This document shows positions 1 to 45,265 of a DNA stretch of 64,000 nt, piece by piece. Source of the stretch: Pseudorasbora parva. Its lineage: Eukaryota > Chordata > Actinopteri > Cypriniformes > Gobionidae. Numbering within the stretch: the first letter of the stretch is position 1; each line of letters begins with the position of its first letter. The DNA lies in assembly GCF_024679245.1 (NCBI RefSeq), contig NC_090178.1:17920213-17984212 (forward strand), given 5' to 3'. The notes beneath the pieces were generated by a model that had not been told where the DNA came from, did no database searches, and was given only the letters and a program-made list of their open reading frames with translations. Position numbers and translations under genes: made by a program.

Positions 1-503
1 TACAATGTTAGTACATAGTAGTTAAGGCCACCTAATATAAAGTGGGTCCTTTTTTATTAATAAAAAAACTTTAATAGTTATTAGCAGATGCTCAACCCAA
101 GCTCATGCTCTACACTTCACAACAATAGTAACGTCCAAAAACACTAACATAACACAAACTTTTAAATAACAACAAAACAAAACATTAAAAAGTCTCTCCA
201 TTTTCTCATCTCGTTAGAAATGCATAAAATAGCACTTTCTCTTACTCTCCAAATTCAGCCCATTTGCAAAGCATGATGGGAATTGAAAGTCCTGTTTGTT
301 CGGCTTACTTGATTGAATCATGTTATTTCAAAATAAACACATCAAGTTTTGTCAAAAAGTAATGGTTTTAAGTCAGTTTAACATGAATCAATTACATTTG
401 AACCAGAAACCTGAAATAATGGTTATAAATCAATATGAATTGCTTAAATAAAGTGAACGTCTCGGTTACGTATGTAACCCTCGTTCCCTGAGGAGGGAAC
501 GGA

Positions 504-676
504 GACGTAACGTCAGTGACTGACGAATGGGGGTTTCGCCTAGAAGCCAATCATCTTCGAGATCTTAGAAAGCGCCCAATGGCAGTGCCAATGCCATGGG
601 CATGCGAAATTTGCATGCGTAACTCCGCCTACCCACCTGGGTATATAAGGAAGTAGCTGGCATGAATCGCATTATG
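504..676 (+). repeat. Left inverted terminal repeat of the DIRS element
   Basis: Runs from gacgtaacgtcagtgac to gcattatgt and is matched in reverse complement at 4193-4366. The copy includes a TATA-like tatataagg near 642. Confidence 0.85.
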
Positions 677-732
677 TTACCTGCTGAGGAGCCAAGACTG
701 AACTCTCGGCCGTTCCAGCAGTACAGCGGAAG

Positions 733-838
733 TGGCAGCGGGACGTTACGTCTCCGTTCCCTCCTCAGGGAACGAGGGTTACATACGTTCCCTTTCGTTC
801 AGTCACTCCGACGTAACGTCAGTGACTGACGAATGGGG
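733..838 (-). repeat. Internal complementary region of the DIRS element
   Basis: The first half, through gggttacatac, is the reverse complement of the element's left tip. The second half, from gttccctttcg, is the reverse complement of its right tip. In DIRS elements this region is thought to template closure of a circular cDNA. Confidence 0.85.
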
Positions 839-1356
839 GTCCCAATGCAATAACGCCACTCGGCTGTCTTCCAGTGCCCTGCGCAAGTGTGAGAACCCTG
901 ATGCCAGTTAGGACGGTCAAAGGCCTCTACTTAACGCAGGAATACCAAGGTACACTGGGAGGCATATTCCAGGAGGAGATATGCGCCAAGATGCCTACCC
1001 GTAGGGAGGACTTAGGAATACACGTATGACCCCGGGGGGCTGCATACGGAAGATCACTGGGGTACCAGCCGCAGGTGGATTTTTAACCCCAGGGGGTGGC
1101 AAGGTTGCCAAGGGAATACACCAGCTCAGGGAGGCTTACGGTGGAAATACACATGTGGGGGTCGCCGGAGGGGAACCATGCACATGGGGCACCTGGCCGG
1201 ACACGAGTGTCTGGGCTAAGGGCAGACTTACTGGCGTCGGCGTCGTCAGTGCTGGAGGAGCTCAGGGCTCTCGGGGAACTCACCTGAGAAGAATATCGCA
1301 CGTATCCAGTCCGTGGAGTGGAATGGCGAGCAAGCGAAGACACCTGAGCCAATCCA

Positions 1357-2288
1357 TTACCGGCCACTTGTAGAGGCGAGTACATAGTCGGATACAGGCT
1401 CCACTCGGAGGTTATAAAACCTGGCGAATGTGTTTGGTGTCGCCCAGCCTGCAGCTCTGCAGATGTCTGTCAGCGGAGCGCCATGTGCTAAAGCCCAAGA
1501 GGAGGCCACACTCCGGGTGGAATGGGCCCTGACCCCAAGGGGACATGGGCGTCCCTGCTGCTGGTAAGCCAAAACAATGGTGTCCACTATCCAGTGAGAC
1601 AGCCTTTGCTTTGAGAGAGCCTTCCCTTTCAGCTTCCCACCATCACAGACAAAGAGCTGGTCTGAGGTCCTGAAACACTGCATCCTGTCTACGTAAGCGC
1701 GAAGGGCGCGTACTGGACAGAGCAATGCCAAGGCTGGGTCTGCCTCCTCCAAAGGCAGCGCTTGCAGGTTCACCACCTGGTCTCTGAATGGAGTGGTGGG
1801 AACCTTGGGCACATATCCAGGCCGGGGTCTCAGGATCACGTGAGAGTCAGCCGGCCCGAATTCCAGGCACGCTTCGTCAACCGAAAATGCCTGCAGGTCC
1901 CCTACCCTCTTGATGGAGGCCAATGCGGTCAGGAGCGCTGTCTTCATAGACAAGAACTTAACATCTACTGACCGCAAAGGCTCAATGGGGCCCTCTGCAG
2001 AGCACTTAGAACTACTGAGAGGTCCCAAGAGGGTACGAGAGGAGCACGAGGAGGATGTAGTCTCCTCGCACCCCTCAGGAACCTGATGACCAGGTCGTGC
2101 TTACTTACCGTTTTCCCGTCCAAGAGGTCATGGTAGGTGGCAATAGCGGCCACATAAACCTTCAGGGTGGATGGAGACAGCCTTCGATCCAACCCTTCCT
2201 GGAGGAAAGAGAGCACAGACCCGATCGGGCACTTCCAGGGGTCTTCTTGGCGAGAAGAGCACCAATTGACGAAGAGGTTCCACTTCAA
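1357..2288 (-). pseudogene. DIRS tyrosine recombinase, frameshifted
   Basis: Two overlapping frames: 2288-1965 gives the N-terminal SAM-like part (LSPSTLKVYVAAIATYH) and 2028-1357 gives the catalytic part. In the 223-residue catalytic piece, Arg41 sits in KRVGDL, His169 and Arg172 in HSTRS, and Tyr205 in FARFYNL. This matches the R, HxxR, Y layout of tyrosine recombinases. A frameshift near 1970-2030 separates the halves. In DIRS elements this enzyme integrates the circular cDNA instead of a DDE integrase. Confidence 0.8.
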
Positions 2289-2291
2289 CGC

Positions 2292-3188
2292 CTAGGCCCG
2301 TCTCGTGGACTCGGCCCGAGCGGAAGTGATGGTAGCCACCACCGGAGGTGGTAGGGTACTCAAAACTGCCGCGTCCCGTCCAGGAGCCACACGTGGAGGT
2401 TCCAAAGATCGGGACGCGGGTGCCACAGGATGCCCAGTCTCTGAGAGAGTAGATCCTGTCTCAGAGGAATCGCCAGGGACAGCTGTCGCAAGGAGAACTA
2501 GTTCTGGGAACCAGGTCCGGCCGTGCCAGTACGGGGCGACCAAGATGACCTGCTCCTTGTCCTCCCTGACCTTGCACAGAACACATGCAAGAAGGCTCAC
2601 TGGGGGAAACGCATACTTGCGTAGGCCCTGCGGCCAGCTGTGCGCCAGTGCGTCCGTGCCGAGCGTGCCCTCGGTCAGGGAAAAGTACAGGCTGCAATGG
2701 GACGAGTCGTGGGAGGCAAACAGATCTACCTGTGCGTCCCCGAACTGATCCCATATCAGCTGGACCGACTGGGGATGGAGACTCCACTCCCCAGGGATAG
2801 GCTGAACCCGTGAGAGCTCGTCGGCTGCACGGTTCAGGATCCCTGGGATATGGACCGCACGAAGGGACCTCAGGCGCTTCTGACTCCATAAGACGAGATG
2901 GCGGGCGAGTTGAGACATGCGGCGGGAGCGTAGACCGCCCTGGTGGTTGATGTACGCTACTACGGCCGTGTTGTCTGATCTGACCAGAACGTGTTGGCCC
3001 TTCAACAACGCTAGGAAGCGGTGCAAGGCGAACCGAACTGCCAGCAACTCGAGGCAATTGAGCCGGTGGCTGCATGTCCATTGCACATGGTACCCCAACC
3101 CGTGGTGGACGCATCTGTTGACACAACAACATGTCGGGAAACTCGTTCTAAGGGCACACCTGCCCGTAGAAAGCTGAGGTTCGACCAC
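2292..3188 (-). pseudogene. DIRS RNase H with downstream methyltransferase-like region
   Basis: A 298-codon open frame. RNase H residues are recognisable: Glu47 in CLELLAV, Asp72 in RSDNTAVVAYIN, His113 in HIPG and Asp123 in AADELSR. The stretch after residue 130 (VDLFAS, CSLYFSL, YAFPP, VILVAPYW) matches the domain that follows RNase H in DIRS polyproteins and is usually described as Dam-methyltransferase-like; that last name is from family knowledge. The first catalytic Asp segment is frameshifted (CALRTSFPTCCCVN), so the gene is probably dead. Confidence 0.7.
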
Positions 3189-3498
3189 TGGGTGAGTGTC
3201 TGCTTCTGCAGGCCTTAGTCACTGGGACCCGGAGCGTGCCAGACTGCCATGCCCATCTCGGGACTCGATCGCGAAGCCAGTGCTGAAGCGGTCTCATATG
3301 AAGCAATCCGAGCGGCGTCACCGCGGCTGCAGATGCCATATGCCCCAGGAGCCTCTGAAATAGTTTCAGTGGAACCGCGCTCTTGCTCTCTATCTGCCTG
3401 AGGCAAGTCAGCAGTGACTGCGCGCGCAAGCCGGTAAGCTGTGATTCTACAGTGCTACCACACCCGGAGGCGGAGCATAGCCGAATCGTCATCCCCAA
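3148..3498 (-). pseudogene. DIRS reverse transcriptase, C-terminal connection fragment
   Basis: This frame contains FQRLLGHMASAAAVTPLGLL and LQHWLRDR, characteristic of the RT-RNase H connection in fish DIRS elements. No palm motif such as YxDD lies upstream, so most of RT has been lost by deletion. Confidence 0.6.
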
Positions 3499-3685
3499 AG
3501 GACTCTAGCCCACCTTGAGATGCGGCAATCGACCTCTCGCCGCTATCTGGAGTATGAACGAAACGAACGGGGCGTCAGCAGACGGTCCCGCTGCTTCAGT
3601 CCAACACTCACTGGAAGCGATGTGCAAGAGGGCGGGAGTGGCCCGAGGAATGATCGTCGGGGTTCTTAATACCACAGCACCGCCC

Positions 3686-4208
3686 TCAGGTCACCCTGGC
3701 CACCAGCCAAAGTACCACCTCTCTCGGAGATGGTAGATCGGGGTGTGGCAGAGGGGACTCTCTCTCTTTACAGAGATCATTGAGTCTCGACCACAACATC
3801 GCGATGGTCATGTTCCCACAGAGGGAACACAGCACATCCACAAACACTGTCCAAACGTGCTGGGCCCAAACACGTCGAGCAGTGAATGCGTCCCAAAGAC
3901 AGCAACAGATATCGACCGCACCCGGAAGTGCGCGGGCAACCCGTCTTGAAAAAGACGTGCCACACGCAAGCTCTTTTTGTGAGAGGAAGCTCTGCAGAGT
4001 GCCGAAGCGCCCAGGGAAAACACACACAGCTGTTGCAGATCACTGCACAGATCAGCAGGCAGGCAATGTGAGATCGCTGGAACGCGCCGTTACACCAACA
4101 CCCTGGAGAACCGCTCGTCTCGAAGACTGAAGAGAGGACTTCAGAATTCAGGCTTGCCGGAGTGAAGAGATGCTCTTGGCTCCGAAGCAGAAACATAATG
4201 CGATTCAT
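3686..4208 (-). pseudogene. DIRS gag-like N-terminal remnant
   Basis: Overlapping broken frames between the 5' ITR and the RT fragment include a Cys-rich stretch (DICCCLWDAF, then VDVLCSLCGN) followed by WSRLNDL. This resembles the Cys/His segment of fish DIRS gag, but disrupted. Assignment rests on position and weak similarity. Confidence 0.4.
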
Positions 4209-4366
4209 GCCAGCTCATTCCTTATATACCCAGGTGGGTAGGCGGAGTTACGCATGCAAATTTCGCATGCCCATGGCATTGGCACTGCCATTGGGCGCTT
4301 TCTAAGATCTCGAAGATGATTGGCTTCTAGGCGAAACCCCCATTCGTCAGTCACTGACGTTACGTC
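4193..4366 (-). repeat. Right inverted terminal repeat of the DIRS element
   Basis: Reverse complement of 504-676 with few differences. The outer extension to 4389 (ending aaagggaac) differs from the left outer extension, as in other DIRS elements. Confidence 0.85.
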
Positions 4367-4389
4367 GGAGTGACTGAACGAAAGGGAAC

Positions 4390-6524
4390 AGCATCATAAG
4401 TTCATTTTTTTGAGTGTTGAGCTTTGTCATCACAGGAATAAATTACTTTTTAAAGTTCATTAAAATATAAAATAGTTGTAATAAAGTTACACAATTTCAC
4501 AGTGTTGTAGTTTTTATTTTTACTGATTTTTTTTTTAAATGCAGCCTTGGTCAGATACTGTATACCTACCGATTCCAAAGCTTTAGATTGTAGTGCAGGA
4601 TAATATATTTAGATGAGCACCAAGTTGTTCCTGACAACTTCAAATGACATTTTACATTCTCATTTGGTCCTTTAAAAATCTTTTAACTGTCCATTAACTG
4701 TTGGATCCTGTTTGTTTCAGAGAAACATGGTGGTAGACAGTTATGAGGCTTCCAAAGGTCACTTCCGAATGAGGCTTTCACAATACTGCAGAACATTCAA
4801 ATCTGTGCATTTAATTTATTATACTTTTAAGATTGTTTACTGAAGCTGCAGAGGTTATTTCACAATGGTGCTTGGTGATTGACTTTTAAAGAGTTCTGTG
4901 TCAGAGGAGCATGCAGTCTGTTTGTGTTTCGAGCACGATCCCTGCTCCCAGGCGTGTGCTTTTTGTTTGACTTGAAGTCAGCTACTGAGGAAGAACTCTT
5001 ATGCGCATTTTCTGCTGTACTGGAATTAAGCAACTTGTTGATGCCTAAAAGGATGTCTAAACTATACACCTGGTGTCAAATAATTTGTTATGTACGCATA
5101 TTTAGATTTCCTGTCAATTCCTGAGGTGGTGTCTTATCACAAGATCTCCATTTGGCTTCTTGGAATTGGATCAATTCCACCTGGTGAAGTCTAATTTCAA
5201 GATTATTCCAGATGTACGAATAATCTGTTTTTTAGGGATTCTGTGAACTTGGGCTGACTGAGAGATTGGAAGTTTTCCATGAAGCTGTAGGTGGAAGGAA
5301 GATAGATCTACAGTAGGTGTATGTCCTGGAGAGATTTTTGAGGTCAATGTGAAATATGTCCCAGGGCTCCTGTTCATCCACCTATACTCAGTGGATCTCA
5401 TGAGACCAGAAAATAAAAACTTAAAAGGGAAAAAGAGCGGTAAAGAATGAGAGTTTGAGCTACAGAGAGAATCTACTACATCATCTTCAACTGTATTTCT
5501 GTCACAACCACTATCGGTTAACAATTAGTATACAGTTTGGACTGGCGGTATGATTCTATTCTGGGCAAGAACTCCCTGCCCATTCATGTAGCCTAGCATG
5601 GATAAGAGCAGTGATAACACTCTTAACAGAACATAACCAATATAACTGTAGGTTTTTGCAGATATCATTCATGTTCTTAATGACAATAATTAAATGTAAC
5701 ATCATTAAATCAAGATAAATGAGACTGAATAGAAGGCCAAGAGAAGCTGCGGATAAAGGAGGGTGATTAGCTCCCAAGAAACCCATAAAGCTGATAATAC
5801 TGAACAGACCTTATACAGGGATGCTGTGATAGCTGATTCATGTCCACCTATAGGAATACGCCATCTGAAAGTCAGCCGATGCAAGCTTGACTGACATGAA
5901 CTGCCAGAACTAACACTACTTTTGATGGCTATGTACAGTAAATTGAAACCTAAGCAAGGTCAAGCCAAGGTTGTTTGTCATATTTATTCATCCTATGATT
6001 AATAACTGTTCAACACCTCTTTGCCCTACATCCATTACCAACTAACACACACCAATATCATACACCACTCGTAGACCATATATAAAACTGGTCAAACATG
6101 TGCCACATCTGAGTAACTCTTACTTAAGTATGTATGGATCAGAATATCTGAACGTTTGCTCATCTTTTTTTTATAGGAACCACCATAGATCAGTCCTTGA
6201 ACTTCAATCACAAATGGTAACAGGAGGTGCATTTGAGAAGCCTTTTTTTATTTTTAGAAACGGGGTTCTTTTGGTTTCTTGCCAAGGTTTGAACCTGATG
6301 ATTTATTTCATTTTAAAAAGGTTATGGGTGGAAAGGATGGCTATAAAAATAGACTTGTCATTATTGACACATGTGGGAATGATAGAACCATCCTCTGGGA
6401 GGTTGATAGATTTGATTTGGATGGAAAAATAATTGAGAGTACGGAAATAAAGCAAAGCAAGCACAGTGAAATATAGGATCAAACATAGGATATATAATAG
6501 CTCAGCAACAGCAGCAACCATTTT
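4390..6524. other. Anonymous non-coding stretch
   Basis: AT-rich sequence between the DIRS element and the Tc1-like element, probably upstream me3 intron. Short frames have no recognisable domain. I searched by eye for the malic enzyme exon containing YTPTVG and did not find it. Confidence 0.5.
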
Positions 6525-6921
6525 TGTCACCAATCAGGCATAAAATTATGATCATTGAGAGGTGATATCTTCATCACCATTTTGTACTCAAAGTTGATGT
6601 GTTAGAAGCAGGGAAAATGGGCAAGCGTAAGGATTTGATGAGTTTGACAAGGGCCAAATAATGATGGATAGACGACTGGGTCAAAGCATCTCCAAAACTG
6701 CAGCTCTTGTGGGGTGTTCCCAGTCTGCAGTGGTCTAAAGTAGTCCAAGGCACAGTGGTGAACTGGCGACAGGGTCATGGTCAGCCAAGGCTCATTGACA
6801 CATGTGAGGAGCATCAGAACTGGACCACGGAGAAATGGAAAAAGGTGGCCTGGTCTGATGAATCACCTTTTTCTTTTACATCATGTAGATGGCCAGGTGC
6901 ATGTGCGTTGCTTACCTGGGG

Positions 6922-8599
6922 CCGTATTACAGAAACTTTATATCTTATGTCTTAAAGTTAATTTAAGATTTTTCACAGTTTCATATTACCCTCCTGGGAC
7001 CCAGAAAAAAAAAGTTTTTTGAATTTTGTATTTTTTCATGTCATTAGATTGTTTAGAGCATAAGAAACAAAGTGACAGATTATTTTTTTGGAAAATTATA
7101 TTTTATTCATATTTTATGATATGTCCTCTGTAGTTGACACCAGGACTCAGTTGTTAAAAAAATGTAATGAAATGAAATTCCATGTGTAGGCAAAAACAAT
7201 GGGATTTATTTTTAATTCACGAATACATTTTTAAGTTTCAGGATTTTTTTTAAAACAAACTTTTTTAAAAGATGATTCTGAGCTATGTTATAAAAGATAT
7301 AACTGAATGCTTTGATATACCATCTTACTTTATGCAATATGTGGGTAAAATGGCCATACTTGGATTTTTCCATTCAATACAATGTATCGGTATATTGCAT
7401 CTAATTTGCATATTATTGTGTTCTTGGTGCAACATGTAATGAAAAAAAGAAGTGTAATAAGGGGAGTAATAATTGGCAACATTTTCATAATAATATGTAA
7501 TATTTCATAGGAATATTGATATGTAATTTATTTCCCTATTTACTTGTTGTGTCTCCAAAATACCTGATAAACTTGATTTATGTCCCGATGTCCTCTACAG
7601 TGAACATTTAAGAAATCAATGCCCTGTTTTGTAACAAAGAGTCATATTTTGATTAGAAACCCCATAGCATTTTCCTGAGATGTTGATTTATAACAAACAA
7701 TAAGAAAATTAATCAGATTTAAATTATAATTCAAAAATATTATCATATTTCCATAAGGGTGCTAAACATTAATGTCAGCCATTTTTAAAGACCAAGAAGT
7801 TGTTGTTGTCCTGGTGAAACCTCCAAACATTTGGTATCTGTGCAAAGCCCTGAATGTGCTCTATAAAGGACATCCTGACTCAAAACTGTGACGTGTGTGA
7901 TGTCACAGAAACTCACTAAAATATAATGTCCACTACAGTGGACAAAAGTCTATTACTGGGTCCCAGGAGGTTACAGATGCAAATCTTAACTTGATTTAGG
8001 ATTATTTTCTGTAGTTAGGAAATCTTAAATTGCTCCATCGAGCTAGGTGATCAGCTGTCAGGTCTGTTACCATGCAACCAACAACACACAAACTGCTTCT
8101 GAGTTAAACCTGAAATCAAAATGGAGAAACAACAGCATGCTTTTTGAAATTTTAAAAAGCTCCGTTGAACAGTTAATGCCTGTTTTATAAATTGCCTTTT
8201 GAAAAAAAAAAAAGAAAAAAAAAAAAGTAAGGCATTAGTCACTTTAAGATTTATTGGTAATGCTCTGTGACAGCTCGTTGGCCTCTGCAATGTTGATTAC
8301 AATTTGTCAACTAACTGCAAAATTTTGTATGCATTTTTGTATTGTGATTTTTCTGTAGTTCAACTGAAGTTAGTACACCAGTGAGGTTGTCCTAAAGTCA
8401 AGACAGCTTTTAGGATTTTTTGTCAAGTTAGAATGATTCTGTAATACCAGTTTCAGATCCATAGTTAAGATAAGATTCTGCATTTAAGAAATATCATTCT
8501 GTAATAGCTTTTGTCCTAAATGCGGTCCTAACTGAAATTGCCATGGTTACCAAACAGAGAAGATAGGATTCTAAAGCTAAGATGTTTCTGTAATACGCC
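6922..8599. mobile_element. TIR transposon nested in the Tc1-like element (hAT-like target duplication)
   Basis: Starts ccgtattacagaaac and ends gtttctgtaatacgcc, near-perfect inverted termini. It is flanked by acctgggg (6914-6921) and ccctgggg (8600-8607), an 8-bp near-duplication typical of hAT. Sub-terminal attctgtaat motifs recur at about 8433-8510. It has no transposase frame, and it hosts a further insertion at 6990-7970, so the original element was about 0.7 kb. Confidence 0.7.
6990..7970. mobile_element. 981-bp TIR element with TTAC target duplication
   Basis: Perfect 15-bp inverted termini, CCTCCTGGGACCCAG at 6990 and its complement ending at 7970, flanked on both sides by ttac (6986-6989 and 7971-7974). 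The interior is AT-rich with no substantial frame. A 4-bp TTA-like duplication suggests a piggyBac-like non-autonomous element, but I do not recognise the family. Confidence 0.75.
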
Positions 8600-9103
8600 C
8601 CCTGGGGAACACATGGCACCAGGATACACTATGGGAGGAAGGCAAACTGGCGGAGGCAGAGTAATGCTTTGGGCAACGTTCTGATGGGAAACTTGGATCC
8701 TGTCATCTGTGTGGATGTTACTTTGACACGTACCACCTACCTAAGCATTGTTGCAGACCATCATGTAAACAATATTCCCTGGTGGCTGTGGCCTCTTTCA
8801 GCAGGATAATGTGCCTACCACAGAGTAAAAATGGTTCAGGGATAGTTGAGAAGCACCGCAATGAGTTTGAGGTGTTGACCTGGCCTCCAAATTTCCCAGA
8901 TCTCAATCCAATTGAGCATATGTGCTGAATAAACAAATCCAATCCATTGAGGCTTGCATCTTGCAACTTAAAGGATCTGCTGCTAACATCTTGGTGCCAG
9001 ATACCACAGCACACCTTCAGGAGTCTAGTGGAGTCGGCCTCGATGAGTCAGGGCTGTTTTGGCAGAATTGTGGCATAATGTTTTGCCTGATCTGTGTACT
9101 ATA

Positions 9104-9111
9104 TTATATAT

Positions 9112-9182
<71 letters not shown>
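9104..9182. repeat. (CA)n-(TA)n microsatellite
   Basis: Compound dinucleotide tract immediately after the Tc1 right end. The short frames through it are repeat artefacts. Confidence 0.95.
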
Positions 9183-9185
<3 letters not shown>

Positions 9186-9556
9186 CTGTCATATTTTTTT
9201 CTAGCTTTATTTCAATTACTAAACAATATTTAATAGATTTATTTTTTTGTCTAATGATAACAATACAGAAGCTGGCAATACACTGAGTTGTGAGTCACAT
9301 GCCAGGGAAGACTATGACTTGACCTCAATCAATCATTTAAGTGTAAAATGCCTATCATCACATATTCCTAAAGGTGGTTCATGAATTGCTTCATGACATT
9401 AATCGATAGAGATAATAAAATGATGGACTTTACCTCCTCATTTTATATTTGGTTCTATATATAATGAATGGAAACACTTGCTGACACAGACAGCAGCATC
9501 AATTCAGTTGACCATGTTTTATAAATTAGCCTACTCTGTTTTTCTCTCTCTCCTAG

Positions 9557-45148
<35,592 letters not shown>

Positions 45149-45259
45149 CCACCCAAAATACACAGACCAGAATTCGATTTTTAATATAACATTTCTGTTT
45201 TAACTGTGATTTCTTAACATGATTATTTGCAAACAGTACTGTAAACCAAAGATATCCTT

Positions 45260-45265
45260 AATAAA
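45260..45265 (+). promoter_or_regulatory. me3: Likely me3 polyadenylation signal
   Basis: AATAAA lies 112 bp after the me3 stop codon on the sense strand and is the first canonical hexamer in the 3' flank. The cleavage site would fall around 45275-45290. Confidence 0.6.

Larger units (their letters stand above)
470..4389 (-). mobile_element. DIRS-type tyrosine-recombinase retrotransposon, internally deleted
   Basis: About 3.9 kb with inverted termini (504-676 against 4193-4366) instead of LTRs. An internal complementary region at about 733-838 joins the reverse complement of the left end to that of the right end, the replication architecture unique to DIRS elements. It sits next to the left end, as expected for an element read from the - strand. 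That join also sets the outer boundaries: it predicts the left end starts with gtatgtaaccc (470) and the right end finishes with aaagggaac (4389). Coding order on the - strand is gag-like remnant, RT C-terminal piece, RNase H and tyrosine recombinase. No target-site duplication is seen, as expected for DIRS. Full-length elements are nearer 6 kb, so gag and most of RT are missing. Confidence 0.85.
6525..9098 (+). mobile_element. Tc1-like transposon, decayed, split by a nested insertion
   Basis: The left end near 6527 (caccaatcaggcataaaa) and right end at 9070-9098 (gcataatg, gcctgatctgtgta) are degenerate inverted repeats of one Tc1 family. Transposase remnants: [13 protein letters not shown] near 6690-6725, then an internal deletion, then HQNWTTEKWKKVAWSDES near 6810-6865. 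After the insertion, GGGRVMLWATF follows near 8655 and the DLNPIEH region near 8900-8920. Stops and frameshifts are frequent. The insertion at 6922-8599 separates the two halves. Confidence 0.85.

Noticed and set aside
1026..1373. Forward frames across the DIRS element
   Set aside because: Antisense shadows of the - strand recombinase and RNase H frames.
6100..6476. Forward frames at 6100-6476
   Set aside because: No domain or splice logic recognised; not the missing malic enzyme exon.
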